Assembly (NCBI GenBank): GCA_016293155.1
Contig: JAEDEU010000025.1
Coordinates: 1 to 17,629 of the forward strand
Reading direction: 5' to 3'
From: Clostridiaceae bacterium
Lineage (GTDB): Bacteria > Bacillota > Clostridia > Oscillospirales > Butyricicoccaceae
Length of the DNA: 17,629 bases
Shown: positions 6,330 to 13,638 of the stretch, one piece after another
How positions within the stretch are numbered: the stretch's first letter is position 1
Layout of the letters: each line of letters opens with the position of its first letter
Notes under the pieces: generated by a model
What the model was told of the DNA's origin: nothing
The model's input: the letters and a program-made list of their open reading frames with translations, nothing else
Database searches by the model: none
Made by a program: the position numbers and the translations under genes

Positions 6330-7448
6330 TCACTTGGGTTGGGTTTCCAGCAGCCGGCTGCCGTACTGCTCAAGCGCCAGCATTGCCGCGCCGGCCGCAA
6401 ATGCGTGCTCCGTCCGTGTGCAGGGAATCAGATAGTCCACATCGCGGGCAAAGCGGTCATAGCGCGCCGCGCGGGCACACAGCTCGTCCAGATAGGGCGG
6501 GATGTATTTTCCCACCTCGCCGCCGAGAATCAGGTCGATGTCAATCAGCATACGCAGGTTGGTGACAAGGATCGCCAGATGCTCCAGATAGCGGTTCCAC
6601 TGCTCCCGCGCCTCGGAATCCCCGCCCTCCACCGCGCGGAAAAATTCCTCCAGCGTGCGTGTGCCGCCGGTCAGCACCTTGGGGGAGAGATAGGCATCCG
6701 CACAGCCCGGCTTGCCGCAGTAGCAGCGCGTGCCGCCCGGAATCAACATCATATGCCCGATTTCGCCCGCCTGACACCGGTCGCCCAGCAGCAGCCGGTT
6801 TTCGATCATCAGCGAGCCCCCGACCGACTCGTTCAGCGAGATGTACAGATAGGTCGGGCGCTCCGGACACAGCTCCGCAAAGCAGGCGCAGTTTGCGTCG
6901 TTTGCCACCGCAACCGGATAGGGAATGTGCCTGCAAAACCGCTCCAGCCCGACCTGCGCGAGATTGAAGATGTGCGAGCGGACAATCTGATCTCCGCTGA
7001 TGATGCCCGGAAAGGAAATGCCGACGCCGAGAATGCGGTCGGAATCCACCTGCTTTGCCTGAAGGAAGTGCTCCAGCGCCGCGCCCAGCGCACGGTACCA
7101 GTCCGGCTCATCGCGGAACCGCAGCGGAACCGTCTGACCGAACCGCACGGTTCCGAGCAGGTCGGTCACGACCAGCTCCACATGGTGCAGCGCGATGTCA
7201 ATGCCCACGCCCAGACCGGCCTCCCGGTGCAGGCGGATTTTTTTTGCCTTGCGCCCGCCGGTGGATTCCAGCGTACCGCATTCCTCCAAAATACCTCGGT
7301 CGATCAGGTCATTGATGCTTTGCAGGGCGGTCGGCATACTCAGCCGCAGCCTGCGTGCGATGTCCTGCTTGGTCAGCTCCTGCTCCGTGCGCAGCAGCTG
7401 AATCATGCGCTCCTGATTCTGTCGTTTTCCCGTGTTGGCCCCAGCCAT
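6330..7448 (-). CDS. ROK-family transcriptional regulator (NagC/XylR type)
   Basis: This 372-residue protein has an N-terminal winged helix-turn-helix (about 10-60, with LTKQDIARRLRLSMPTALQSINDLIDRGIL) and a ROK sugar-kinase-like domain. The ROK zinc motif is complete (GH at 231-232 and CYCGKPGC at 242-249), as is NDAN (183-186). The first nucleotide-binding loop is degenerate (GIDIALHHVELVVTDLLG), so it is a sugar-sensing repressor rather than a kinase. The frame stays open upstream to 7568, but ATG 7448 follows GCAGGTGAG (7460-7452) and the HTH position fits. It is cotranscribed with the HAD phosphatase. An ACTTT...AAAGT inverted repeat in its promoter matches one in the sorbitol operon promoter, suggesting autoregulation and control of that operon. 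Confidence 0.92.
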   Translation of the reverse strand: MAGANTGKRQNQERMIQLLRTEQELTKQDIARRLRLSMPTALQSINDLIDRGILEECGTLESTGGRKAKKIRLHREAGLGVGIDIALHHVELVVTDLLGTVRFGQTVPLRFRDEPDWYRALGAALEHFLQAKQVDSDRILGVGISFPGIISGDQIVRSHIFNLAQVGLERFCRHIPYPVAVANDANCACFAELCPERPTYLYISLNESVGGSLMIENRLLLGDRCQAGEIGHMMLIPGGTRCYCGKPGCADAYLSPKVLTGGTRTLEEFFRAVEGGDSEAREQWNRYLEHLAILVTNLRMLIDIDLILGGEVGKYIPPYLDELCARAARYDRFARDVDYLIPCTRTEHAFAAGAAMLALEQYGSRLLETQPK

Positions 7449-7469
7449 ATGCTCACCTGCTTTTTTAAA

Positions 7470-7483
7470 ACTTTTATTAAAGT
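7470..7483. promoter_or_regulatory. Candidate ROK operator in its own promoter
   Basis: ACTTTTATTAAAGT is an inverted repeat in which six of seven base pairs match. It begins two bases downstream of the -10 at 7491-7486, covering the expected transcription start. The same half-site, ACTTT-N-AT, recurs at the sorbitol operon promoter (14674-14699). Confidence 0.6.
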
Positions 7484-7485
7484 AA

Positions 7486-7514
7486 ATGATACAGGACGGT
7501 GAAGCAAATCGCAA
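7486..7514 (-). promoter_or_regulatory. Promoter of the ROK regulator-HAD operon
   Basis: On the minus strand TTGCGA (7514-7509) and TATCAT (7491-7486) are separated by 17 bases. The inverted repeat at 7483-7470 follows immediately. The leader to the ATG at 7448 is short (about 30 bases). Confidence 0.65.
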
Positions 7515-7539
7515 CCGTTTTTCCCAAAGTTGTCTGATG

Positions 7540-7583
7540 AAAAATTCCGCCAAAGCCAGCGAAACCAATCGGCTTTGGCGGAA
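7540..7583 (-). terminator. Terminator after pgi
   Basis: Read on the minus strand, TTCCGCCAAAGCC (7583-7571) pairs perfectly with GGCTTTGGCGGAA (7557-7545) around a 13-base loop and is followed by a U-tract (7544-7540). It lies about 30 bases past the pgi stop codon and stops read-through into the ROK promoter region. Confidence 0.88.
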
Positions 7584-7612
7584 AAACGAATAAGAGAGTC
7601 GGAAAATGCAAA

Positions 7613-8950
7613 TTAATCGAGTACGCTCAGACGCGCCTCCAGCGCTTCCTTGGCGTCCTCATAGCCCGGCTTGCCGAGCAGCGCGAACATATTTTTCTTG
7701 TACGCCTCGACACCCGGCTGGTCAAACGGATTGACGCCGATCATATAGCCGGAGATGGCAAGGCTCTTCCAGAAGAAGTAAACCAGCTCGCCAAAGGTGT
7801 AGTCACAGAGACGGTCTACCGTCAGAATCAGGTTGGGAACGCCGCCGTCCACGTGCGCGAGCAGGGTGCCCTTCATTGCCTTTTCATTCATGTACTGCAT
7901 GGTGCGTCCGGCAGCGAAGTTCAGACCGTCCACGTTGGCGGGATCGTTCGGCACGGTCAGGTCGTGACGGGACTGCTCGACCCACAGCACGGTTTCAAAC
8001 ATCGTGCGGGAGCCGTCCTGAATGAACTGACCGATGGAGTGCAGGTCGGTGGAGAAGTTCGCGGAGACCGGGAACAGACCCTTGCCGTCCTTGCCCTCGG
8101 ATTCTGCCATCAGCTGCTTGTACCACTCGCCGAACATGGTGAGGGACGGCTCATAGTTTGCCAGAATTTCAACGCTTTTGCCCTTCATGAGCATGAGAAA
8201 GCGCATTGCCGCGTACAGCATCGCATCGTTGGTCATCAGATCCGGATTGTTATACTTGGTGCAGGCATCCGCGCAGCCCTGCATGACCTGGTCGATGTCC
8301 ATGCCGGCGGCCGCCATCGGCAGCAGACCGACTGCGGTCAGGCAGGAGAAGCGTCCGCCGGTGGCATCCGGCACGACGAAGGTCTCATAGCCCTCCTCGA
8401 CCGCAAGCCCGCGCAGGGCGCCCTTCTTTGCGTCCGTCGTGGCGTAGATGCGGGATTTTGCACCCTCTCTGCCGTACTTTGCCTCCAGCTTTTCCTTGAA
8501 CAGACGGAAGGCAACCGCCGGCTCGGTGGTCGTGCCCGACTTGGAGATGACGTTTACGGAAAAATCACGGTCGCCGATGATGTCAAAAATGTTCTGCACA
8601 TAGTCCGAGCTGATGTTGCTGCCCGCAAAGTAAACCTCCACGCCGTCTCCGGTGAGCTGGTTTGCAAACGGACCCTTGGTGAACTCAATGCCGGCGCGCG
8701 CGCCCAGATAGCTGCCGCCGATGCCGATGGAAACCAGCACCTCGCTCTGCTCCTGAATGCGCTTTGCCGCGGCCTTGATGCGGGCAAACTCCTCCTTGTC
8801 GTACTCAAACGGCAGGTTGAGCCAGCCCAGCATTTCACTGCCCGCGCCCGTGCGCTCCATCAGCGTGCGGTAGGCGGTTTCGACCATCGGCTGTACCATG
8901 GACAGCTCGTGGTCACGAATGCCCGAATTGTTGATGTTCAGCTTAATCAT
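7613..8950 (-). CDS. pgi: Glucose-6-phosphate isomerase
   Basis: This 445-residue enzyme interconverts glucose-6-phosphate and fructose-6-phosphate in the cytosol. Its length is that of the short bacterial/Firmicute Pgi class. Clear SIS-domain motifs are present: IGIGGSYLGAR (75-85), ISKSGTTTEPA (135-145), GGRFS (198-202), and the C-terminal signature GVEAYKKNMFALLGKPG. AGAGGAG at 8962-8956 precedes the ATG at 8950 at good spacing. It follows the sorbitol PTS operon in the same direction with 112 bases between. A modest promoter and a small GATGCC/GGCATC hairpin (8971-8985) lie in that gap, so it may be expressed both on its own and by read-through. It links sorbitol-derived fructose-6-phosphate to glucose-6-phosphate. 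Confidence 0.97.
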   Translation of the reverse strand: MIKLNINNSGIRDHELSMVQPMVETAYRTLMERTGAGSEMLGWLNLPFEYDKEEFARIKAAAKRIQEQSEVLVSIGIGGSYLGARAGIEFTKGPFANQLTGDGVEVYFAGSNISSDYVQNIFDIIGDRDFSVNVISKSGTTTEPAVAFRLFKEKLEAKYGREGAKSRIYATTDAKKGALRGLAVEEGYETFVVPDATGGRFSCLTAVGLLPMAAAGMDIDQVMQGCADACTKYNNPDLMTNDAMLYAAMRFLMLMKGKSVEILANYEPSLTMFGEWYKQLMAESEGKDGKGLFPVSANFSTDLHSIGQFIQDGSRTMFETVLWVEQSRHDLTVPNDPANVDGLNFAAGRTMQYMNEKAMKGTLLAHVDGGVPNLILTVDRLCDYTFGELVYFFWKSLAISGYMIGVNPFDQPGVEAYKKNMFALLGKPGYEDAKEALEARLSVLD

Positions 8951-8998
8951 AGTATCGCTCCTCTTGTTCCGATGCCGTCGGCATCTTTGTAATAATTC

Positions 8999-9026
8999 AG
9001 CATATCACAAACCGCGGATTTGTTAA
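8999..9026 (-). promoter_or_regulatory. Probable pgi promoter
   Basis: On the minus strand TTAACA (9026-9021) and TATGCT (9004-8999) are 16 bases apart. The -35 lies inside a possible weak terminator-like inverted repeat, CCGCGGA (9012-9018) with TCCGCGG (9038-9044), downstream of the EIIA gene. No strong terminator separates the two, so pgi may also receive transcripts from the sorbitol operon. Confidence 0.5.
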
Positions 9027-9062
9027 TGCGGACTTTTTCCGCGGGCGGGAAAAGAGGGGGGG

Positions 9063-9428
9063 TTATGCCTCAAGGATCTGAATCACGGTGCCGATGGTGA
9101 TGTCCGGCATCGGCTTGTGCTCCACGTAGATGGTGCCCGGCAGGTCAACGGTGGTCTGTCCGCTGAAGTTGACGGTGCAGTGACCCAGTCCTGCCAGCGT
9201 GACCGGAGCCTCGGAGCCGACTGCGGTGATCTTATATTCGTTTGCGCCGATCTTGAGAATCTGACCTGCGGCGATCGTGCCGTTGATCGGATTGACGCTG
9301 ACCGAATAGCAGTAGTCGCGCAGCTCCTCGGGTGCGTTGTCGCCGAACAGGATAAACATTTCCGCGTCCTTGAATTCCTCTACACATGCGCCCAGCGCCT
9401 TTACCTGATTTTCATAGATTACTTTCAT
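9063..9428 (-). CDS. gutA: PTS glucitol/sorbitol EIIA component
   Basis: This 121-residue protein resembles E. coli SrlB along its length: it begins MKVIYE (SrlB MTVIYQ), and contains NAPEELRDYC (SrlB GAPADLEEYC), ITAVGSEA, LGHCTVNF (LGHVTLRF) and LPGTIYVEH. It would pass phosphate from HPr to the EIIB domain. Two ATG codons are adjacent; the second (9428) has the better distance from AGGAGG (9442-9437) and matches SrlB. An oddity is that residues 41-45 read YSVSV where SrlB has FIHCH, so the histidine that I recall as phosphorylated (His43) appears to be missing. Only His83 and His104 remain. It is the last gene of the operon and is separated from gutE by a run of three hairpins. Confidence 0.93.
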   Translation of the reverse strand: MKVIYENQVKALGACVEEFKDAEMFILFGDNAPEELRDYCYSVSVNPINGTIAAGQILKIGANEYKITAVGSEAPVTLAGLGHCTVNFSGQTTVDLPGTIYVEHKPMPDITIGTVIQILEA

Positions 9429-9494
9429 CATAATAACCTCCTGCTTTCTATTGGGATGGAATCTCATGCTTTATCTTGTTTTTCGCATTGCCTC

Positions 9495-9574
9495 GGCAGG
9501 AAAAAACGGGTTTCCTGCCCGGGCAATCCGGAAAACCCGGATTGGGGATGTCCGGCGGGCTGACCCCGCCGGAC
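9495..9574. repeat. Three consecutive hairpins between EIIBC and EIIA genes
   Basis: Three perfect inverted repeats lie side by side: GGCAGGAAA/TTTCCTGCC (9495-9503 with 9511-9519), AATCCGG/CCGGATT (9525-9531 with 9537-9543) and GTCCGGCGGG/CCCGCCGGAC (9550-9559 with 9565-9574). Loops are 5-7 bases. None is followed by a clean T-run in the direction of the operon, so they look like RNA-processing or stabilising structures inside the 177-base gap rather than terminators. The bases 9432-9494 and 9575-9605 hold no further structure that I can see. Confidence 0.75.
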
Positions 9575-9605
9575 GGGAGAAGGGAATAAAAGAGAGGTGG
9601 TGAAA

Positions 9606-10616
9606 TTATGCAGCGTACAGGCCGAAGCTTGCAGCGTAGGCGATCAGAACGCGCAGCCAGCCGGTGAGGAAGCGGGAGTACATGACGGAGACAACGCCGA
9701 CCTCGACGGTTTCGGTTTCCGCCTCTGCCAGACCCAGACCAACCGGAATGAAGTCACATGCGCCCTGGGTGTTGATTGCGAACAGTGCCGGAAGTGCCAG
9801 CTGCGGAGCGATGTTGCCCTTGCCGATTTCTGCGCCGACCAGCGTGCCGACGATCTGTGCGATAACAGCGCCCGGTCCGAGCAGTGCGGACAGACCCGGA
9901 ATGGAGCAGATGATGCCCAGAATGACCAGACCGACGATGTTGCCTGCCAGCGGGGTCAGCAGGGAAGCGAAGGCATCGCCGAAGCCGGAGCCGTTGATGA
10001 TACCGATGAGCATGGAAACGAATGCCATGAACGGGAGCAGGGTGGTGATGCAGGTCTGAACCGCATCGCGCGCCGCCTGGTTGAAGGTTGCGACGAACTT
10101 GCCCGCTGCCAGACCGATCTTGGTGACGATGCTCTTGTTCTGCTGTGCGGCGAGGGTTTCGGAAACCTTCTTATCTGCGGTGAACTTTACGCTCTTGGCT
10201 TCCTCTGCCGGAGCCGCGGCTGCTGCCGGTGCCTCGGAGCCGTCCGCCGGAGAGATCTGAGCGGAGGTGACGCCGGAAACATAGATGTCCTCGGTGATGA
10301 ACTGTGCCATCGGACCGGACTTGCCGACCGGATTGGTGTTGATGGTCGGGATACGCTTCTTCGGATAGATGCCGCAGCGCAGGGTGCCGCCGCAGTCGAT
10401 GATGACCAGTGCCAGCTCATCCTCCGGGCAGTTGGTCTGGAAGCCGTTGACCGGAATCAGACCGGTCAGCTCGATGATCTTTGCCAGACATTCCGGCTCT
10501 GCGCCGCCGCCGGTGATGAACATGACCTTGTTGCGCTTTTCGGTCGGGGTGATAATCAGCGGGCCGCCAAAGCCGCCGCTGCCCTTTTCTACTTTGATAG
10601 AACGATATTCAGCCAT
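9606..10616 (-). CDS. gutE: PTS glucitol/sorbitol EIIBC component
   Basis: This 336-residue fused EIIB-EIIC protein matches E. coli SrlE. The N-terminal EIIB (1-115) contains the type-5 signature VIIDCGGTLRCGIYPKKRIPTINTNP, which includes the phosphorylated cysteine (Cys75 or Cys81; I favour Cys75). An Ala/Pro/Glu-rich linker (about 122-145) leads to membrane helices from about residue 185, with PFMAFVSMLIGIINGSGFG, GLVILGIICSIPGLSALLGPGAVIA and the C-terminal ALFAINTQGACDFIPVGLGLAEAE. It phosphorylates sorbitol during uptake together with GutC and EIIA. The start ATG has GGGAGG upstream and lies 18 bases after the gutC stop. Confidence 0.96.
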   Translation of the reverse strand: MAEYRSIKVEKGSGGFGGPLIITPTEKRNKVMFITGGGAEPECLAKIIELTGLIPVNGFQTNCPEDELALVIIDCGGTLRCGIYPKKRIPTINTNPVGKSGPMAQFITEDIYVSGVTSAQISPADGSEAPAAAAAPAEEAKSVKFTADKKVSETLAAQQNKSIVTKIGLAAGKFVATFNQAARDAVQTCITTLLPFMAFVSMLIGIINGSGFGDAFASLLTPLAGNIVGLVILGIICSIPGLSALLGPGAVIAQIVGTLVGAEIGKGNIAPQLALPALFAINTQGACDFIPVGLGLAEAETETVEVGVVSVMYSRFLTGWLRVLIAYAASFGLYAA

Positions 10617-10634
10617 TTTTTGTTTCCTCCCTTG

Positions 10635-11186
10635 TTAAGCCTTTGCCTTCAGCTCACGGCTCAGACGGACGCCCTGCTGCTTCTCGACCAGCTTGGTGGT
10701 GAACTCTGTGGACCAGCCGGAAATGAAGTTGCAGACCAGACCGACCAGCAGATAGCGGATTGCCAGCGGAGTGGTATCCAGTCCCAGCTGAGTAATGCCG
10801 TTTGCAATGCCCAGATAGATGAAGATCTCGGATGCGTTGATGTGCGGGAAAATACCGCTGTTGGTGTGGCAGTGATAGGTTGCGGATGCGTAGTAGCACG
10901 GCTTGTAGAACTCCGGCATAAACTTGCCCATCGACAGTGCCATCGGGTTGCCGAGCATGAATGCGCTGACGAACGGGAGCACGGCATAGCGCAGGATCGG
11001 ATTGCCGGTGCAGATGGTAGCGAGTGTGTTGACGCGTTCCTGACCTGCCAGCGCGATGATCGCGTTCATCAGAACCAGAAGCATCAGGATGGTCGGGATG
11101 ATGCCGGTGACCCAGCTCATAAACTGCTCGCCGCCGAGGGTGAACAGACCCATAAAGCCAGAGGCTAAGTTAACGATGAAATCCAT
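10635..11186 (-). CDS. gutC: PTS glucitol/sorbitol EIIC component
   Basis: This 183-residue integral membrane protein matches SrlA/GutC (EIIC, second half of the split sorbitol permease). It has a re-entrant N-terminus (LASGFMGLFTLGGEQFMSWVTGIIPTILMLLVLMNAIIAL), the conserved PFVSAFMLGNPMALSMGKFMPEFYKPCYYASATYHCHTNSGIFPHINASEIFIYLGIANG stretch, and a C-terminal ELKAKA tail. It forms the sorbitol channel with GutE. AAAGGTGG precedes the ATG. It lies between gutM and gutE with gaps of 13 and 18 bases, so it belongs to the same transcript. Confidence 0.96.
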   Translation of the reverse strand: MDFIVNLASGFMGLFTLGGEQFMSWVTGIIPTILMLLVLMNAIIALAGQERVNTLATICTGNPILRYAVLPFVSAFMLGNPMALSMGKFMPEFYKPCYYASATYHCHTNSGIFPHINASEIFIYLGIANGITQLGLDTTPLAIRYLLVGLVCNFISGWSTEFTTKLVEKQQGVRLSRELKAKA

Positions 11187-11199
11187 GGTTTTCCACCTT

Positions 11200-11658
11200 T
11201 CATAATTGTCCTAAGGTTGCGTTTTTCTTCAAAATACTTCCAACGGAGCGACCAACCTTCTGGAACGGAGACGGCGGCTGTTCGATTTCCTCGCCCGAGA
11301 CATATTTTTTGTAGGTGAGTGCGGCATCCAGAATTGCCTTGCGGAGATTTTTGTGGCTTTTTGCAACCTCTTCTCCGGTCAGGCTTCCGATATACTTTCC
11401 TTCGAAGCCTTTGAGCGGGCGAACCCGTGCAAAGCAGGTGACGCCTTCCAGCTTGCGCGCCGTCTGAATGATTCCGTCGTCGTCGATCAGGAACATCACG
11501 ATGGCGCCTGCATGAAATCCGCCGGCCTTGCGGCCGCAGGCAACCTTGCCCTGACGTCTCAGCTTGATAAATTCCTTGGAAAAGTGGCGCATCTGAAGCA
11601 GGCTGAGCACTGCCTGCAATATGAATGCCGCCGCGACAGCCAGTCCTAGTTGTAACAT
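11200..11658 (-). CDS. gutM: Glucitol operon activator GutM
   Basis: This 152-residue protein matches the GutM/SrlM family: an N-terminal membrane helix (about 2-20), then the conserved QMRHFSKEFIKLRRQGKVACGRKAGGFHAGAIVMFLIDDDGIIQTARKLEGVTCFARVRPLKGFEGKYIGSL core. In E. coli SrlM (GutM) activates the sorbitol operon, but how is not well understood; the membrane helix suggests it may sense or bind the permease or another regulator. GGAGG precedes the ATG at good spacing. It lies between the PRD regulator and gutC, the same order as in other Firmicute gut operons. The C-terminal tail (about 115-152, QPPSPFQKVGRSVGSILKKNATLGQL) is longer than in SrlM. Confidence 0.93.
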   Translation of the reverse strand: MLQLGLAVAAAFILQAVLSLLQMRHFSKEFIKLRRQGKVACGRKAGGFHAGAIVMFLIDDDGIIQTARKLEGVTCFARVRPLKGFEGKYIGSLTGEEVAKSHKNLRKAILDAALTYKKYVSGEEIEQPPSPFQKVGRSVGSILKKNATLGQL

Positions 11659-11688
11659 CGCAGTTCCTCCGTTCTGTGATATGTGTGT

Positions 11689-13608
11689 TTATTCTCCTGC
11701 CTGACGGTACAGCGTCCGCAGCAGGGTCTGAAAGCAGTCCGCGCCTGCGATTTTATCCAGCATCTCCTCATCCTGTGTGATGTTGATGATTTCGTCATAG
11801 ACGCGGATGAGCAGGTTGTCGTCCGATTCCACCTGACGGGGCAGCCCGATCAGGAAGATCACGCGGATATCGTGATCGCGGTAGTGAATGGGGGTTGGGA
11901 ATACGCCGATGGAAAGCAGCAGCTTGTCGCCGGCATACTGTACGCCGTGCGGGATGGCGACCGAGTGGTCGAATACCATCGTGCCCTTGCGCTCGCGCTC
12001 GCGCAGCCGTTCGCAAAAGCCCTCGTCCACCTGTCCGAGCTCGGTCAGCGTGCCCGCCATGCGGGAAACCGCCTCGTCGTAGCTCGCGACGTCGTTGAGA
12101 ACGAAAAATCTGCTTTCGTCCAGCAGTCCGGTCATGACAAACCAGTTGTTGTCCAGAACCGGAACATCAATCTGATCCCAGTACTTTGCCTTTTCGATTT
12201 TGTGCAGCAGCTCGCGCTCGTTGAAGATCTCGTGAATGCGGATGATCGGGCGGTCGCAGGTGCAGGTCAGATTGACCGTTGTCAGAACGATATCAAATTC
12301 GTTCAGGATCTCCGGACTGACCTTGTCGTCCGCGAACAGTGTGATCTCGGTCGAGCTGTCCAGAATCTTTTTCAGCTGGACGGATACCAGACGCGCCGTG
12401 ACCCGTCCGGTGCCGCAGACCACAGCGACGCGGAATTTTTTGCTCTGCTTCAGATCGGCTTCGGTCAGGAATACGCCAAAATAGGAAGCGAGATAGCCGC
12501 GTTCGTCCTCCGTAACCTTCAGACCGTATTCCCTGCCGACCACCCGTGCGGCGATGCCCGCCATCTGATAGGCGAGCGGGTATTTTTCCCGCAGATCATC
12601 CAGCATCGGATTGGTCAGCCGCACGCCGAAGCGCAGTCGGTTAATCATGAACATCATGTGATACAAAAATTCTTCCGTGAATTCGCCGCTTTCGATGGTG
12701 ATGTCCATTTCCAGCCGGATCTGACGGAGCACCTTGCCCATCAGCTCGCGGACGCTTTCGTCCAGCTCGATTTCCTGGATTCCGTGCACATCCGCCGGGG
12801 TGCGCATACCGATGATCGGGAGCAGCGCGAACAGCTTTTCCTCGACCGGAAATTCCACCCGCAGAATGCCTGCAATGCGGTCGATCAGCCGGTTGACGAT
12901 TTCAAACTCCGACCGTGCGGTGAGATTGTAGTACCGCGCGGACAGCGTGCCGATGTAGTGACCGGTCAGAAAACGGTCGAGCATAAGGGTGATGAACTGC
13001 TCGAACGAGGTCTGCACGCTCTTTTCAAAGGAATGCTGTGCAAAGGTGTCCGAAATCGCCTCCGAGATCTCGCTGTCCAGCGGGTACTGGCGATAGATCT
13101 GATGATAGCTCGTGTCCAGCACATATTTGCGGATGTCGCTTTCCGCGCCGTGCAGGATCAGTCCCTTGCTGGTCTTGCCGATGATGGACAGGTGATACGG
13201 CTCGATTTCCGTGCGCAGCTTTTTGAGATCACTCACCAGTGTGGTGCGTCCCACGTTCATTTCGTAGGCGAGCTCGTCGGTGAGCAGCGGCTCCTCCGAG
13301 CGCATCAGCTTGCCGAAGATGTAGTCCATGCGGTTGCGCGAGGAATTTAAAAAATCGTCCGTTTCAATCAGCTGTGCAAAGATTTCGCGGAACCGGTCGG
13401 CATCGAAGATGCGCAGGCTGTATTTGCCCTGACCGCCCTCGATCACCGCGTAGCCGTTCAGCTCGTGGTTGAGCTGCTTGATGTCGTTGCGCACGGTGCG
13501 CTCGCTGACATCGAGCTTGGAAGCCAGAGTGCTGACTGTAATGACCGGAGTTTTGCGGAAAAATTGCAGCATATTTGCAATTCGATTGTCGCTGAACAGG
13601 CTTTTCAT
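11689..13608 (-). CDS. PRD-domain PTS-controlled transcriptional regulator (GutR/MtlR type)
   Basis: This 639-residue regulator has a DeoR-like HTH (about 20-45, LASKLDVSERTVRNDIKQL), a second Mga/HTH region (about 95-160), two PRD domains (about 190-290 and 300-390), an EIIB-Gat-like domain (about 392-475; CGTGR with Cys398) and a C-terminal EIIA domain with AIPHG (His554). This architecture is that of PTS-phosphorylated activators such as MtlR and GutR, not the short BglG antiterminators. It should be controlled by phosphorylation from HPr and the sorbitol EII. Two PRD histidines look replaced: Pro264 in ALLPIIG, and Tyr376 in YLASYFG where family members have LHFG. The ribosome site AAAGGA lies about 13 bases from ATG 13608, a loose distance. 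Confidence 0.93.
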   Translation of the reverse strand: MKSLFSDNRIANMLQFFRKTPVITVSTLASKLDVSERTVRNDIKQLNHELNGYAVIEGGQGKYSLRIFDADRFREIFAQLIETDDFLNSSRNRMDYIFGKLMRSEEPLLTDELAYEMNVGRTTLVSDLKKLRTEIEPYHLSIIGKTSKGLILHGAESDIRKYVLDTSYHQIYRQYPLDSEISEAISDTFAQHSFEKSVQTSFEQFITLMLDRFLTGHYIGTLSARYYNLTARSEFEIVNRLIDRIAGILRVEFPVEEKLFALLPIIGMRTPADVHGIQEIELDESVRELMGKVLRQIRLEMDITIESGEFTEEFLYHMMFMINRLRFGVRLTNPMLDDLREKYPLAYQMAGIAARVVGREYGLKVTEDERGYLASYFGVFLTEADLKQSKKFRVAVVCGTGRVTARLVSVQLKKILDSSTEITLFADDKVSPEILNEFDIVLTTVNLTCTCDRPIIRIHEIFNERELLHKIEKAKYWDQIDVPVLDNNWFVMTGLLDESRFFVLNDVASYDEAVSRMAGTLTELGQVDEGFCERLRERERKGTMVFDHSVAIPHGVQYAGDKLLLSIGVFPTPIHYRDHDIRVIFLIGLPRQVESDDNLLIRVYDEIINITQDEEMLDKIAGADCFQTLLRTLYRQAGE

Positions 13609-13638
13609 AGATAGTCAGCATTCCTTTCTTCCAAGAGA

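Noticed and set aside
11683..13350. Long open frame on the + strand opposite the PRD regulator
   Set aside because: It is antisense to a gene with clear domains, has no ribosome site and gives a His/Asp/Gln-rich protein typical of antisense translation in GC-rich DNA. The same applies to long antisense frames at 1500-2696 (-), 5655-7502 (+), 7853-8992 (+), 9597-11168 (+) and 4255-5469 (-).
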